The position numbers and the translations under genes are program-made. Positions 48,433 through 61,057 of a stretch of DNA of 64,000 nucleotides are shown here, one piece after another; position 1 is the stretch's first letter, and each line of letters begins with the position of its first letter. The notes under the pieces are model-generated. The model saw nothing but the letters and a program-made list of their open reading frames with translations. It searched no databases and had not been told where the DNA came from. Source of the stretch: Hyphomicrobium sp. (GTDB lineage: Bacteria > Pseudomonadota > Alphaproteobacteria > Rhizobiales > Hyphomicrobiaceae). Where the stretch lies: NCBI GenBank assembly GCA_002928735.1, contig PERL01000005.1:62001-126000 (forward strand), given 5' to 3'.

Positions 48433-48768
48433 ATGGCAAAAGCTGCTGCAAAAGCTACCGTAAAGGCCGCCGCAAAGACGGTCGCGAAGCCCAACACCGT
48501 AACGCTCCGCCAGCTCGGCGCGGCATTGGCTGAAACGCATGAGATGCCGAAGAAGCAGGCGCTCGCCGTGCTCGAGGATCTCGTGGCGATGATCACCAAG
48601 CACCTCAAGAAGGGCGACCGTATCCGCATTGGCGGTCTGGGCGTACTGCAGGTGCGCAAGCGCCCGGCACGCATGGGCCGCAACCCGGCGACGGGCGAAG
48701 CCATCAAGATCAAGGCTTCGAAGAAGGTCGCTTTCCGCGCCGCCAAGGAGCTGAAGGAAGCCGTCTAA
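48433..48768 (+). CDS. HU family DNA-binding protein with Lys/Ala-rich N-terminal extension
   Basis: 111 residues from the ATG at 48433. The first 20 residues are a basic Ala/Lys/Thr/Val repeat (AKAAAKATVKAAAKTVAK); the rest is a full HU fold: TLRQLGAALAETHEMPKKQA, GDRIRIGGLGVLQVRKRPAR and MGRNPATGEAIKIKASKKVA with the DNA-minor-groove arm and Pro. It bends and packages DNA. The extension is typical of several alphaproteobacterial HU proteins. It is followed by a strong terminator. Confidence 0.93.
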   Translation: MAKAAAKATVKAAAKTVAKPNTVTLRQLGAALAETHEMPKKQALAVLEDLVAMITKHLKKGDRIRIGGLGVLQVRKRPARMGRNPATGEAIKIKASKKVAFRAAKELKEAV

Positions 48769-48791
48769 GGTTTCCTTCTTTGGATACTAGA

Positions 48792-48819
48792 AAGGCCCGC
48801 GAAAGCGGGCCTTTTTTGT
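48792..48819 (+). terminator. Rho-independent terminator of HU gene
   Basis: AAGGCCCGC and GCGGGCCTT pair around a GAAA tetraloop, followed by TTTTTGTTTG. Confidence 0.92.
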
Positions 48820-48918
48820 TTGTCTCTAGCTGTGCGCTCATGCGCGCTTTTTGCGCTGGAGACCGGTCCGGTGCGCGCCGACGGCGGGCTTGGACGAGGA
48901 TGACGGTATGAGGCGGAG

Positions 48919-49572
48919 CTAGATCGTCTGGCCGGTTTTTTTCCAGTCGGCGACGAAGGTGGCGAGACCGGCGTCGGTGAGCGGGTGCTTGACCAGGGCC
49001 TTCAAAATCGACGGCGGGATGGTGGCGACGTCGGCGCCGATCATTGCGGCCTCTTTCACGTGATTCACGGTGCGGATCGAGGCGGCAAGGATGTCGGTGT
49101 TGAGATCCTGATAGTTGTCGTAGATCGTGCGGATTTCGCGGATCAGGTCCATGCCGTTGAGGCCGATGTCGTCAAGGCGGCCGATGAAGGGCGAGACAAA
49201 CGTTGCGCCGGCCTTGGCGGCGAGAAGGGCCTGGTTGGCCGAAAAGCACAGCGTGACGTTGACCATCGTGCCTTCGGAGGAAATCGCTTTGCAGGCTTTT
49301 AGGCCATCGAGGGTGAGCGGGACCTTGATGGTCACATTCTTGGCGATCTTGGCGAGGATCTTGGCTTCGCGCATCATGCCGTCGTAATCGGTGGCGGCGA
49401 CCTCGGCCGAGACGGGGCCGGGGACGATCGCGCAAATCTCTGCGATCGTCTCTTTGAAATCGCGGCCGGACTTGGCAATGAGAGACGGATTGGTGGTGAC
49501 ACCGTCAAGCAGACCCGTTGCGGCCAAGTCCTTGATCTCGCCCACATCGGCGGTATCGACGAAAAACTTCAT
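48919..49572 (-). CDS. fsa: Fructose-6-phosphate aldolase / transaldolase-like enzyme
   Basis: 217 residues, the short single-domain form typical of the FSA/TalC group. [20 protein letters not shown] is the standard opening, followed by [14 protein letters not shown]. Schiff-base Lys83 lies in [16 protein letters not shown]. Then come [19 protein letters not shown] and [13 protein letters not shown]. Whether it is a transaldolase or a fructose-6-phosphate aldolase cannot be read from sequence alone. Divergent from priA. Confidence 0.93.
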   Translation of the reverse strand: MKFFVDTADVGEIKDLAATGLLDGVTTNPSLIAKSGRDFKETIAEICAIVPGPVSAEVAATDYDGMMREAKILAKIAKNVTIKVPLTLDGLKACKAISSEGTMVNVTLCFSANQALLAAKAGATFVSPFIGRLDDIGLNGMDLIREIRTIYDNYQDLNTDILAASIRTVNHVKEAAMIGADVATIPPSILKALVKHPLTDAGLATFVADWKKTGQTI

Positions 49573-49699
49573 CGTGTGCGGCTCCTCGAACGCTGCGGCC
49601 TGTGTGCGATAGCTTTTGCCCCGCAGCCGGCACTATGTCTTAGCCACCCAGGTGATCCCAAGCGGCGCCGGGGATGCTTCTAACCTCTGAGGAGTGGTT

Positions 49700-51925
49700 T
49701 TGGATAGTCTGCTCGATGGCATGGCAAATGGTGGGGCGGCGGCGCAAAGCCGCGTGCCTGTGATCATGCCCGTCGCGCTTGATCAGACCTACGATTACGT
49801 GGTGCCGCCGGGGCTGGCGCTGGAGCCGGGGGCCTTTGTGCTGGTGCCGTTCGGCCCGCAGGTGCGGATCGGTGTCGTTTGGGATCGTCGCTTGGACGAG
49901 GGCGGCAAGCCGGTCGTTCCCAAGAAACTGAAGGCGGTGTCGGACCGATTGGACGTACCGGTTCTGCCGATCGTGTCGATGCGGTTTGCGGAGTGGGTGT
50001 CCAAATACACGTTGGCGCCGCTCGGCATGGTTCTGCGGATGATGATGAGCGCGCAGTCCGCGTTTGAGCCGCCAAAACTCCGGACGGGCGTGCGGGCGGT
50101 TGAGGGCGCAGCGCTGCCGCCGCGGATGACGCCGGCGCGCGCGCGGGCGCTGGAATTGGCGGGCGACGGGCTCATCCGGTCTAAGTCGGCGCTGGCGGAT
50201 TTGGCGGCCTGTTCGACGGGTGTGATCGACGGGTTGGTGCAATCGGGCAATCTGGTGGAATGCGCGATCCCGCAGAAGATTTATCCGCGGCCCAATCCGG
50301 CACACCGGGTGACGGAGTTCGGAGAAGATCAGGAGCGCGCGGTGCATGCGCTGCGCTCGGCGGTTGATGCGGAGAATTTTTCCGTGACGCTGCTCGATGG
50401 CGTGACGGGGTCGGGTAAGACGGAGGTTTATTTCGAGGCGGTGGCGCGGACGCTTGAGCAAGGCCGGCAAGCGCTGATCATGCTGCCGGAAATTGCCCTG
50501 ACGTCGCAGTTTCTGGAACGCTTCGAGCGGCGATTTGGTGCGGCACCTGTCGAGTGGCATTCGGCGCTGTCGGGGCCGGAGCGCGGGCGCATCTGGTGTG
50601 CGACGGCGACGGGGGAAGCGCGGATCGTGATCGGCGCGCGTTCGGCGCTGTTTCTTCCGTTTGCCGACTTAGGTCTCATCGTCGTCGATGAAGAGCACGA
50701 CGCGGGCTACAAGCAGGATGATCGCGTGCATTACCAGGCGCGCGACATGAGCGTGGTGCGCGGGAGCCTCGGCAAGTTTCCGGTGATCCTGGCGTCGGCG
50801 ACGCCGGCCATCGAAAGCCATGTGAACGCGCGGACGGGGCGGTACCGGCATGTAATTTTGCCCGGGCGGTATTCGGGGGCGGAGTTGCCTCAACTGGCGG
50901 CGATCGATTTGCGCGTCGAGCAGCCGGATAAAGGCCGTTGGCTGGCGCCGCGGCTGGTGGCGGCCATTGCGGAGACGATGGAGAAAAAGCAGCAATCGCT
51001 GCTGTTTTTGAACCGCCGAGGGTATGCGCCGCTGACGTTGTGCCGCAAGTGCGGTCACCGGTTCGAGTGTCCGCAATGCACCGCATGGCTGGTGGAGCAT
51101 CGCTTCAAGGGGCGGCTCAACTGTCATCATTGCGGGTTCTCGATGCCGCCTCCCGCGAAATGTCCGAAGTGTTCCGAGCCGGACGCGCTGGTGGCGTGCG
51201 GGCCGGGTGTGGAGCGCGTGGCGGAGGAGGTGCAGGAGCGGTTTCCGGAGGCGCGGGTGGCGCTGCTGTCATCGGATCTCATTCCGGGGCTGGCGGAAAT
51301 GCGCGAAGCGATCCATCGCATCGAGGCGGGGGAGACCGACATCATCATCGGCACACAGATCGTGGCGAAGGGTCACCATTTTCCGAATTTGACTTTAGTG
51401 GGCGTGGTGGATGGCGATCTCGGCTTGTCGATGGGCGCGGACCCGCGCGCGGGCGAGCGGACGTTTCAATTGCTGCATCAGGTGACGGGGCGCGCGGGGC
51501 GAGCGTTCGCGGAGGGACGTGGGTTCATCCAGACGCATCTGCCGGAGCATCCCGTAATGCAAGCGATGCTGTCAGGAGATCGAGAAGAATTTTTGGCGCG
51601 GGAAATCGAAATGCGGCAGCGCGGGATGCTGCCGCCTTATGGACGTTTGGCGGCGTTGATTATCTCGGCGCGCGAGAAGGAGCTTGCCGAGCGGTATGCG
51701 CGCGAGGTGGCGCGGCGGGCGCCGCCGGCAGAGACGATCAGCGTTTTGGGGCCAGCGGAGGCGCCGATTTTTGTCGTGCGCGGGCGGCATCGTTGGCGGC
51801 TGTTGGTGAAGGCGCCGCGCGAGGCGGACATTCAAGGATATCTGCGCGACTGGCTGGCGAGCGTGCCGGAGCCCAAGGGTGATCTGCGGCTGTCGGTCGA
51901 TATCGACCCGTATAGCTTTCTGTGA
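49700..51925 (+). CDS. priA: Primosomal protein N' (replication restart helicase PriA)
   Basis: 741 residues from a TTG at 49700 with GAGGAG five bases upstream; a GTG at 49694 overlaps that Shine-Dalgarno and is less likely. N-terminal 3'-DNA-binding domain starts with PVIMPVALDQTYDYVVPPG. Walker A is LLDGVTGSGKTEVYFEAV, Walker B LIVVDEEHDAGYKQDD. Two zinc-binding CxxC pairs lie in LCRKCGHRFECPQCTAWL, with further Cys in NCHHCGFSMPPPAKCPKC. Helicase motifs IIIGTQIVAKGHHFPNLTLV and GRAGRAFAEGRGFIQTHLPE complete it. Restarts stalled replication forks. Confidence 0.95.
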   Translation: MDSLLDGMANGGAAAQSRVPVIMPVALDQTYDYVVPPGLALEPGAFVLVPFGPQVRIGVVWDRRLDEGGKPVVPKKLKAVSDRLDVPVLPIVSMRFAEWVSKYTLAPLGMVLRMMMSAQSAFEPPKLRTGVRAVEGAALPPRMTPARARALELAGDGLIRSKSALADLAACSTGVIDGLVQSGNLVECAIPQKIYPRPNPAHRVTEFGEDQERAVHALRSAVDAENFSVTLLDGVTGSGKTEVYFEAVARTLEQGRQALIMLPEIALTSQFLERFERRFGAAPVEWHSALSGPERGRIWCATATGEARIVIGARSALFLPFADLGLIVVDEEHDAGYKQDDRVHYQARDMSVVRGSLGKFPVILASATPAIESHVNARTGRYRHVILPGRYSGAELPQLAAIDLRVEQPDKGRWLAPRLVAAIAETMEKKQQSLLFLNRRGYAPLTLCRKCGHRFECPQCTAWLVEHRFKGRLNCHHCGFSMPPPAKCPKCSEPDALVACGPGVERVAEEVQERFPEARVALLSSDLIPGLAEMREAIHRIEAGETDIIIGTQIVAKGHHFPNLTLVGVVDGDLGLSMGADPRAGERTFQLLHQVTGRAGRAFAEGRGFIQTHLPEHPVMQAMLSGDREEFLAREIEMRQRGMLPPYGRLAALIISAREKELAERYAREVARRAPPAETISVLGPAEAPIFVVRGRHRWRLLVKAPREADIQGYLRDWLASVPEPKGDLRLSVDIDPYSFL

Positions 51926-51932
51926 GGTTGGA

Positions 51933-52427
51933 TCAGAGCGTGCCTGAATAGGCGTGCCACCACGCAGGATTACCCTGAGTTGCAAGCATCTGCAGGCCCT
52001 TGATCAAGAGCAACGCCGCGACCGATCCGGCGATGACGGTTGCGAGCAATATGGCTGCGACGAGCAGGTTGGGAGCGAGGCGGCGCTGTCCCTCTTGCCG
52101 GAGGCGGTCGGAATTGCGGCGCTCGCGGCCAACCATCAGGGCGATGTAGATGCCGAAGCCGGGGATGGGGAGGCTGGCTTTCAGGTCGAGCCAGTGGGGC
52201 GAGCGACGCGGGGTTAATGCCGAAGCATAGGCGGCGCGCTCTTCCGGCGTGAGACGGCTGGCCAGATGAGGGGGCAGCCGCTCTAGGAAACGGCGCAATT
52301 CGGGAGATGGCGGTTCGGGGTCGGGCGGCTGGACGGGAAATGGCAATGCTAATTGAAGCATGACGACCGGAGACCCTGCGAAGTGCTTTGATGCACGCTC
52401 AAGTTGCAGCATGGCGGTTAAAGCCAT
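51933..52427 (-). CDS. Hypothetical membrane protein
   Basis: 164 residues; alternative starts are Met6 (52412) and Met23 (52361, MLQLALPFPVQPPDPEPPSP). Unrecognised family. A Pro-rich N-terminal part and an LRRFLERLPPHLASRLTPEE helix precede a weakly hydrophobic segment (PIPGFGIYIALMVG), a basic loop, and one clear membrane helix (LLVAAILLATVIAGSVAALL) near the C-terminus. Convergent with priA, with seven bases between stops. Divergent from the atp operon. Confidence 0.6.
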   Translation of the reverse strand: MALTAMLQLERASKHFAGSPVVMLQLALPFPVQPPDPEPPSPELRRFLERLPPHLASRLTPEERAAYASALTPRRSPHWLDLKASLPIPGFGIYIALMVGRERRNSDRLRQEGQRRLAPNLLVAAILLATVIAGSVAALLLIKGLQMLATQGNPAWWHAYSGTL

Positions 52428-52794
52428 CTTTAGGTCGTGGATATAATTGCATTTTGTTGACGGTTCTATTCCCGAAAGTCGTGTAATGCGACGGGGCGGG
52501 GACGCATCGGAAAAATAACAGCGGTGTGGATCTGAGCAACCGGATTGGGTGGAGAAGGGAAGCCGCTGCCAATTGCGGCAGGCCGTCGCCTATCCGTGCG
52601 GCATTCGTGCGTCCAAGCGGCGGTTGATGCCATGTGAGGCCCATGATACACGGAGCGCGGATTGCTCGAGGGGGCCTGCGCGGGGACAATATTTCGCGCC
52701 CGTCTTTAGCAATAGAAATCCCACTGGAATCAGGGACGTCTTGGCTGTTTTAGAAGCCGGAGCGGTCCCTCATCAGCGCACGAAAGCGGTCGAC
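52428..52794. other. Upstream region of the atp operon
   Basis: About 370 bases without a gene between the divergent membrane-protein gene and atpH. It should hold the atpHAGDC promoter. A weak candidate is TTGACG at 52457-52462 with TGTAAT at 52482-52487, but the spacing of 19 bases is long. The atpH frame is open across most of it without family resemblance. Confidence 0.4.
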
Positions 52795-53355
52795 GTGGCA
52801 ACAGACGAACCCCTGATGGCGAGTGTGGCGGGGCGGTATGCTTCGGCTCTGTTCGAACTGGCAAGTGACGAAGGCAAAGTTGCCGAGGTTGAAGGGGATT
52901 TGGCGAAGTTCCAGGCGCTGAGCGAGGAAAGCGCCGACTTCGTGCGCGTCATCCGCAGCCCCGTCATCTCGTCCGACGAGCAGGAAAAGGCCATCAGCAC
53001 GGTGTTGGCTAAGGCCGGGCTCGGGCCGCTGACGATCAATTTCTTCAAGCTTCTGGCCAAGAACCGGCGGCTGTTCGCGGCTGCCGACGTAGTGCGCGAC
53101 TTTCAATCGTTGGCCGCGCGGGCTCGCGGTGAAGTGCGCGCCGAGGTGACGGCGGCTTCGCCGTTGTCGGACGCCCAAGTGGCGGACCTGAAGGCGGCAC
53201 TCAAGGCCTCGGTCGGCAAGGACGTGACGCTGGTGCAGAAAGTCGATCCGTCTATCCTCGGCGGGCTCATCGTGAAGCTCGGCAGCCGCATGGTCGACAA
53301 TTCGCTGAAGACGAAGCTCGAGGGTATGAAGTTCGCTCTCAAGGGCAGCGCATAG
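52795..53355 (+). CDS. atpH: ATP synthase F1 delta subunit
   Basis: 186 residues from a GTG at 52795, the length usual for the family; an ATG at 52816 would remove seven residues. It starts SVAGRYASALFELASDEGKV after a short lead, and ends with the conserved DPSILGGLIVKLGSRMVDNS and LKTKLEGMKFAL. Delta clamps the stator b subunits to the top of the alpha/beta hexamer. First gene of an Fo-less atpHAGDC operon, followed by a hairpin before atpA. Confidence 0.92.
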   Translation: MATDEPLMASVAGRYASALFELASDEGKVAEVEGDLAKFQALSEESADFVRVIRSPVISSDEQEKAISTVLAKAGLGPLTINFFKLLAKNRRLFAAADVVRDFQSLAARARGEVRAEVTAASPLSDAQVADLKAALKASVGKDVTLVQKVDPSILGGLIVKLGSRMVDNSLKTKLEGMKFALKGSA

Positions 53356-53366
53356 AGAATTCTGGG

Positions 53367-53397
53367 AAGCCCGGCACGCGTCACGCAGGCCGGGCTT
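53367..53397 (+). terminator. Hairpin inside the atp operon, between atpH and atpA
   Basis: AAGCCCGGC and GCCGGGCTT form a perfect 9-base stem with a 13-base loop, 11 bases after the atpH stop. Only a TTTC tract follows, so read-through is likely; it looks like an attenuator or processing site. Confidence 0.6.
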
Positions 53398-53484
53398 TCG
53401 TCATGAATAAAGATCGACGCGGGCCGCGCGCATAGTGCAGCGGATCGCGACTGGAACAACCGAGAAGGCAAGAGGTCGAGGTAC

Positions 53485-55014
<1,530 letters not shown>

Positions 55015-55044
55015 CGTTCCGCTCGCGCTCAAGGAGACGGCTCC

Positions 55045-57451
<2,407 letters not shown>

Positions 57452-57501
57452 CAGGCCGCGCTCGGGTTCCCGAGGCTGGCTTCGCATAAGGACGATGACT
57501 G

Positions 57502-57762
57502 ATGTCAGGTGACGGAACGTTCGGCAGCTGCTGCGTCGAACTTAAGGAAGCGATGAGCGGGGAAGACTTCGAGCCGCTCATCACGGTCGGAGACGGTGGT
57601 ATCCTCTACATGTCGGTCGGTCTGATCGAGATGGAAGACGATGAGCCCGGCATGATCGACCACCCGGTGTTCTTCTGCCCGTTCTGCGGGACGAAGCTGC
57701 AGACGGCGGACGACGTCCGGGCGAAGTCGGGCGCGCTCGACGAAGACGAACCGACGAGTTAA
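57502..57762 (+). CDS. Small CPFCG-motif protein inside the atp operon
   Basis: 86 residues between atpD and atpC on the same strand (50 bases after atpD, 41 before atpC). I do not recognise the family. It is acidic, with Cys10-Cys11 (GTFGSCCVELKEAMSG) and a CPFCG knuckle at Cys59/Cys62 (HPVFFCPFCGTKLQTADDVR) that could bind zinc as a half zinc ribbon or form a dimeric site. The middle part predicts beta strands (ITVGDGGILYMSVGLIEMED). Codon use is like the neighbours, so it is probably an old member of this operon. An ATP synthase-related role is only suggested by position. Confidence 0.8.
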   Translation: MSGDGTFGSCCVELKEAMSGEDFEPLITVGDGGILYMSVGLIEMEDDEPGMIDHPVFFCPFCGTKLQTADDVRAKSGALDEDEPTS

Positions 57763-57803
57763 TCCGCCTAAAGGGCGCACTTTAGAATTCAGGGACGACT
57801 AAC

Positions 57804-58202
57804 ATGGCCGGTACGTTCAAATTTGAACTCGTCTCCCCCGAGCGCGTGCTGCTCTCGGTTGATGCCGAGCAGGCGATGGTGCCGGGTGTGGACGGGGACT
57901 TCACGGTGTTTCCGGGCCACGCGCCGTTGATCTCGACGCTGCGTCCGGGGCTTCTGGAAGTGCTGACGCCGGCTGGTAAGAAGCAGATCTTCGTAAAGAC
58001 GGGTTTTGCGGATGTGAATGCGACGACGGTGACGGTGCTGGCCGAGACGGCATTCGATCTGGCTGGCATCTCGGCTGCACAGATTGCCGATGAAGTTGCC
58101 AAGGCTGAGGCCGATCTAGCGGTAGCGAAGGATGACGATGCGCGCACGCTGGCGCAGACGGCGATCGACCGGTTGCGGTCGCTGGGGTCGAAAGCCGCCT
58201 AA
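57804..58202 (+). CDS. atpC: ATP synthase F1 epsilon subunit
   Basis: 132 residues. N-terminal beta sandwich with FKFELVSPERVLLSVDAEQA, VPGVDGDFTVFPGHAPLIST and FVKTGFADVNATTVTVLAET; C-terminal helical hairpin region ADEVAKAEADLAVAKDDDAR. It couples the rotor to catalysis and inhibits ATP hydrolysis. Last gene of the operon, with a terminator after it. Confidence 0.95.
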   Translation: MAGTFKFELVSPERVLLSVDAEQAMVPGVDGDFTVFPGHAPLISTLRPGLLEVLTPAGKKQIFVKTGFADVNATTVTVLAETAFDLAGISAAQIADEVAKAEADLAVAKDDDARTLAQTAIDRLRSLGSKAA

Positions 58203-58228
58203 CAGCGATTGCGGTTGCCACATATGCA

Positions 58229-58253
58229 AAAGGCCGGGGCAATCCCGGCCTTT
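58229..58253 (+). terminator. Terminator of the atp operon
   Basis: AAAGGCCGGG and CCCGGCCTTT form a perfect 10-base stem with a five-base loop, 26 bases after the atpC stop codon, with a TTTG tail. Its A-rich left arm may serve the convergent Nudix gene too. Confidence 0.75.
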
Positions 58254-58286
58254 GTCGTACTTGATAACGGTCGCTGATGCTCGCGG

Positions 58287-58829
58287 TTATTCGACGGGGC
58301 GCGCGAAGGGCGCGAAGACCTGCGCCAACTCTTCGTAAACCGGGCGCTTAAACGGAATGACCATCTCGGCGAGTTCCGTGATCGGACGCCATTTCCAGCG
58401 GTCGAATTCGGCCTTGCGGCCGTTGCGCGGTCCGATGTCGATTTCGCTGTCGTCGCCATAGAAGCGCATGGCGAACCAACGCTGGCGCTGGCCACGGTAG
58501 CGGCCTTTGAGAGCGATGCCGATCAATTCCGGCGGCAGATCGTAGGTGGTCCAGGCATTGAGCTCGGCGATGAGTTCCGCATTGCGGATGCCGGTTTCTT
58601 CTTCGAGTTCGCGGTGGGCTGCTTCGAGGGGATCTTCGCCGGCCATGAGACCGCCCTGGGGCATTTGCCAGATGTGGCCTTGGTTCATCCATGTGCCGCT
58701 GCCCGCCCACTTCGGCAGGCGGCGGCCGGTCCAGACGAGGCCGCGGTGATCGAACAGCATGATACCGACCCCGACCCTGTAGGGGAGGTCGAGCCGCTGC
58801 GAATCGCCGATGGGTTGTTCAATAGTCAT
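58287..58829 (-). CDS. rppH: RNA pyrophosphohydrolase RppH (Nudix)
   Basis: 180 residues. Opening YRVGVGIMLFDHRGLVWTGR and a perfect Nudix box from Gly59 to Ile81 (G-x5-E-x7-REL-x-EE-x-G-I; within PQGGLMAGEDPLEAAHRELE). The IWQMPQGG lead-in and WFAMRFYGDDSEIDI segment are typical of RppH. Removes pyrophosphate from 5' ends of RNA, starting decay, or hydrolyses dinucleoside polyphosphates. A second paralogue lies 140 bases upstream on the same strand. Confidence 0.92.
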   Translation of the reverse strand: MTIEQPIGDSQRLDLPYRVGVGIMLFDHRGLVWTGRRLPKWAGSGTWMNQGHIWQMPQGGLMAGEDPLEAAHRELEEETGIRNAELIAELNAWTTYDLPPELIGIALKGRYRGQRQRWFAMRFYGDDSEIDIGPRNGRKAEFDRWKWRPITELAEMVIPFKRPVYEELAQVFAPFARPVE

Positions 58830-58968
58830 TGGCGCATCTAGAACCTGAAATACGACTTCAGAGTGACAGACGAATCAAGGTGTTACAATAACGACGGATT
58901 GGATCGGACCGGGTGACCGTCGATTCATGGCGGTTGTTGCGTTCACGCCGCATGCAACCATTTGTAGG

Positions 58969-59496
58969 TCAAGGGACGACATTCGCCAGTGGACCAAGTT
59001 CGGCGACCACGGCTTCATAGACCCTGCGCTTGAACGGCACGATGAGGCAGACAAGTTCCGAAACGGGTGCCCATTTCCATGTGATGAATTCGGGCGTGTG
59101 GCCGGGTGGGGCTGTGATGTCGATTTCGCTGTCCTCGCCGTCGAAACGGGCGGCGAACCATTTTTGTTTCTGACCGCGGTACTTGCCGCCCCAGGCCACA
59201 CCGATGAGGTGGGGCGGGAGGTCGTAGGTCAGCCAATCGGCGGTTTCGCCGATGAGGGTGGCGGAGCGGACGGATGTTTCCTCATAGAGTTCGCGCAGGG
59301 CTCCCTCGCGGGGGACTTCGCCGGCGTCCAGGCCGCCTTGCGGCATCTGCCACCATTCGCCCTTGCCTTCTGCGTCGCCCGGCATGTCGGCGCGTTGTCC
59401 GACCCAAACCAGGCCGGCGCGGTTGATCAGCATGATGCCGACGCAGGGGCGATAGGCCAGGGCAGAGGGGTCGATGGGGTGTTTGTCGGCTGGCAT
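58969..59496 (-). CDS. Second RppH-type Nudix hydrolase (tandem paralogue)
   Basis: 175 residues from the ATG at 59496; a TTG at 59514 is the alternative start. Same architecture as the gene downstream: [35 protein letters not shown], and [18 protein letters not shown]. The Nudix box keeps every Glu and the Arg ([11 protein letters not shown]) but has Ser where the consensus has the last Gly. The catalytic Glu residues are intact, so activity is expected. The two genes probably come from an old duplication and may have different substrates. Confidence 0.88.
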   Translation of the reverse strand: MPADKHPIDPSALAYRPCVGIMLINRAGLVWVGQRADMPGDAEGKGEWWQMPQGGLDAGEVPREGALRELYEETSVRSATLIGETADWLTYDLPPHLIGVAWGGKYRGQKQKWFAARFDGEDSEIDITAPPGHTPEFITWKWAPVSELVCLIVPFKRRVYEAVVAELGPLANVVP

Positions 59497-59562
59497 GGCG
59501 GGGATCTCGTGCAATGTTCAATGCGGCGTGACGGCTTATCGATCGGGTATGCTTTTGACGCA

Positions 59563-59590
59563 AAAAGGGGCGCCGGTGGGCGCCCCTTTT
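59563..59590 (-). terminator. Terminator of ctpA
   Basis: AAAAGGGGCGCC and GGCGCCCCTTTT pair perfectly over 12 bases with a GGTG loop, 25 bases beyond the ctpA stop codon. On the ctpA strand it ends in a TTTTT run. Confidence 0.85.
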
Positions 59591-59614
59591 CTCTCGCTCA
59601 ATGGCAGCGCCCGG

Positions 59615-61057
59615 TCAGTTCGGTACCGGTTTGGCAGGTTCGGTGGCCGGAGTTTCTGGTGCCGAGGCCGGCTTCTTGGCCACGTTGGCTTCCGTTGCCG
59701 TTCCGCGCAGGAAGCGCAGGGCGTACTGGAGCTGGGTGTCCTTTTCCGGTTCTTTGGGCACGTATGCTAACGATCCCGATTCTTCCTTGGGTTCTTCCTT
59801 CGGAGCTTCGGAGCCTTCGGTCGTGCCCTCGGGCTTCTCGCCAGCCGCCGGCTCCTTGATGGTGCCGTCGGGGTTGCGGAGATGGCCGCGCAGGCTGGCC
59901 TCTCCACGGGGCTTTTCGTTGGCGACCTTCGCCTTCAGATCGTCGGGCAATTCTTGCTCGACGACGATGTCGGGATCGATGCCCTTGGCTTGGATCGACC
60001 GGTTCGACGGCGTGTAGTAGCGCGCCGTGGTGAGGCGGATCGCACCGTTGGTCGAGCCCAGCGGAATGATGGTCTGCACCGAACCCTTGCCGAACGAGCG
60101 CGTGCCGATGATGGTTGCGCGCTTGTGGTCTTGCAGAGCGCCGGCCACGATTTCGGAGGCCGATGCCGAGCCGCCGTTGATCAGCACGACCACGGGCTTG
60201 CCGTCGGAGCTATCGCCGGGGCGGGCCTGCGAGCGCTGGGTTTCTTCGTTGTTACGGCCCTTGGTCAGCACGATGGCGCCCTGATCCAGGAAATCGTCGC
60301 TGACGGAGATCGCCTGATCGAGCAGACCGCCGGGGTTGTTGCGCAGGTCAATGATGTAGCCGCGCAGCTTCGAGCCGATCTCCTTCTTCAGATCGTCCAT
60401 GGATTTCACGAGCATCGCATGCGTCTGCTCGTTGAAGGTGGAGACCTTGATGTAGGCAATATCGTCTTCGGCGCGGCCCTTGACTGGGTTGATGCGGATG
60501 ATGTCGCGCGTGACCTTGATGTCGAAGGGCTCTTCGCGGCCTTTGCGAATGACTGTCAGGCTGATCGGCGTGTTCACCGGGCCGCGCATTTTTTCGACGG
60601 CCTGCTCGAGCGTGAGACCGTTGATCTGCTCGTTGTCGAGATGGGTGATCAAGTCGTTGGCGAGGATGCCTGCCTTGAAGGCCGGCGTGTCGTCGATGGG
60701 GGAGACGACCTTAATGACGCCGTTCTCCATCGTGACTTCGATCCCTAAGCCGCCGAATTCGCCGCGGGTCTGGACCTGCATATCCTTGAAGCTTTTCGGG
60801 CTCAGATACGACGAGTGCGGATCGAGCGCGCTCAGCATGCCGTTGATGGCGTTCTCGATGAGAAGGGTGTCGTCCGGCTTTTCAACGTAGTCGGAGCGGA
60901 CTCGCTCGAACACGTCTCCGAAAAGGTCGAGCTGCTTGTAAAGCTCGGCGTTGGGCGAGGTTGCGGAATTCCCATTGGTGACGTTCATGACCGTGGTGAC
61001 GCCGGCGATGCCCGCCATCATCAGAAACGTCCAGAACGCGAATTCAGTCTTGCGCAT
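59615..61057 (-). CDS. ctpA: Carboxy-terminal processing protease CtpA (S41)
   Basis: 480 residues from the ATG at 61057, which overlaps the envC stop (TAATG). N-terminal signal anchor (FAFWTFLMMAGIAGVTTVMN, 6-25). PDZ domain around 95-185 with GEFGGLGIEVTMENGVIKVV. Catalytic Ser299 (INGGSASASEIVAGAL) and Lys324 (TRSFGKGSVQTI) form the S41 dyad. A long Pro/Glu/Lys-rich tail after residue 400 is probably disordered. Periplasmic processing of envelope proteins, likely peptidoglycan enzymes. The envC-ctpA pair is common in alphaproteobacteria. Confidence 0.95.
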   Translation of the reverse strand: MRKTEFAFWTFLMMAGIAGVTTVMNVTNGNSATSPNAELYKQLDLFGDVFERVRSDYVEKPDDTLLIENAINGMLSALDPHSSYLSPKSFKDMQVQTRGEFGGLGIEVTMENGVIKVVSPIDDTPAFKAGILANDLITHLDNEQINGLTLEQAVEKMRGPVNTPISLTVIRKGREEPFDIKVTRDIIRINPVKGRAEDDIAYIKVSTFNEQTHAMLVKSMDDLKKEIGSKLRGYIIDLRNNPGGLLDQAISVSDDFLDQGAIVLTKGRNNEETQRSQARPGDSSDGKPVVVLINGGSASASEIVAGALQDHKRATIIGTRSFGKGSVQTIIPLGSTNGAIRLTTARYYTPSNRSIQAKGIDPDIVVEQELPDDLKAKVANEKPRGEASLRGHLRNPDGTIKEPAAGEKPEGTTEGSEAPKEEPKEESGSLAYVPKEPEKDTQLQYALRFLRGTATEANVAKKPASAPETPATEPAKPVPN

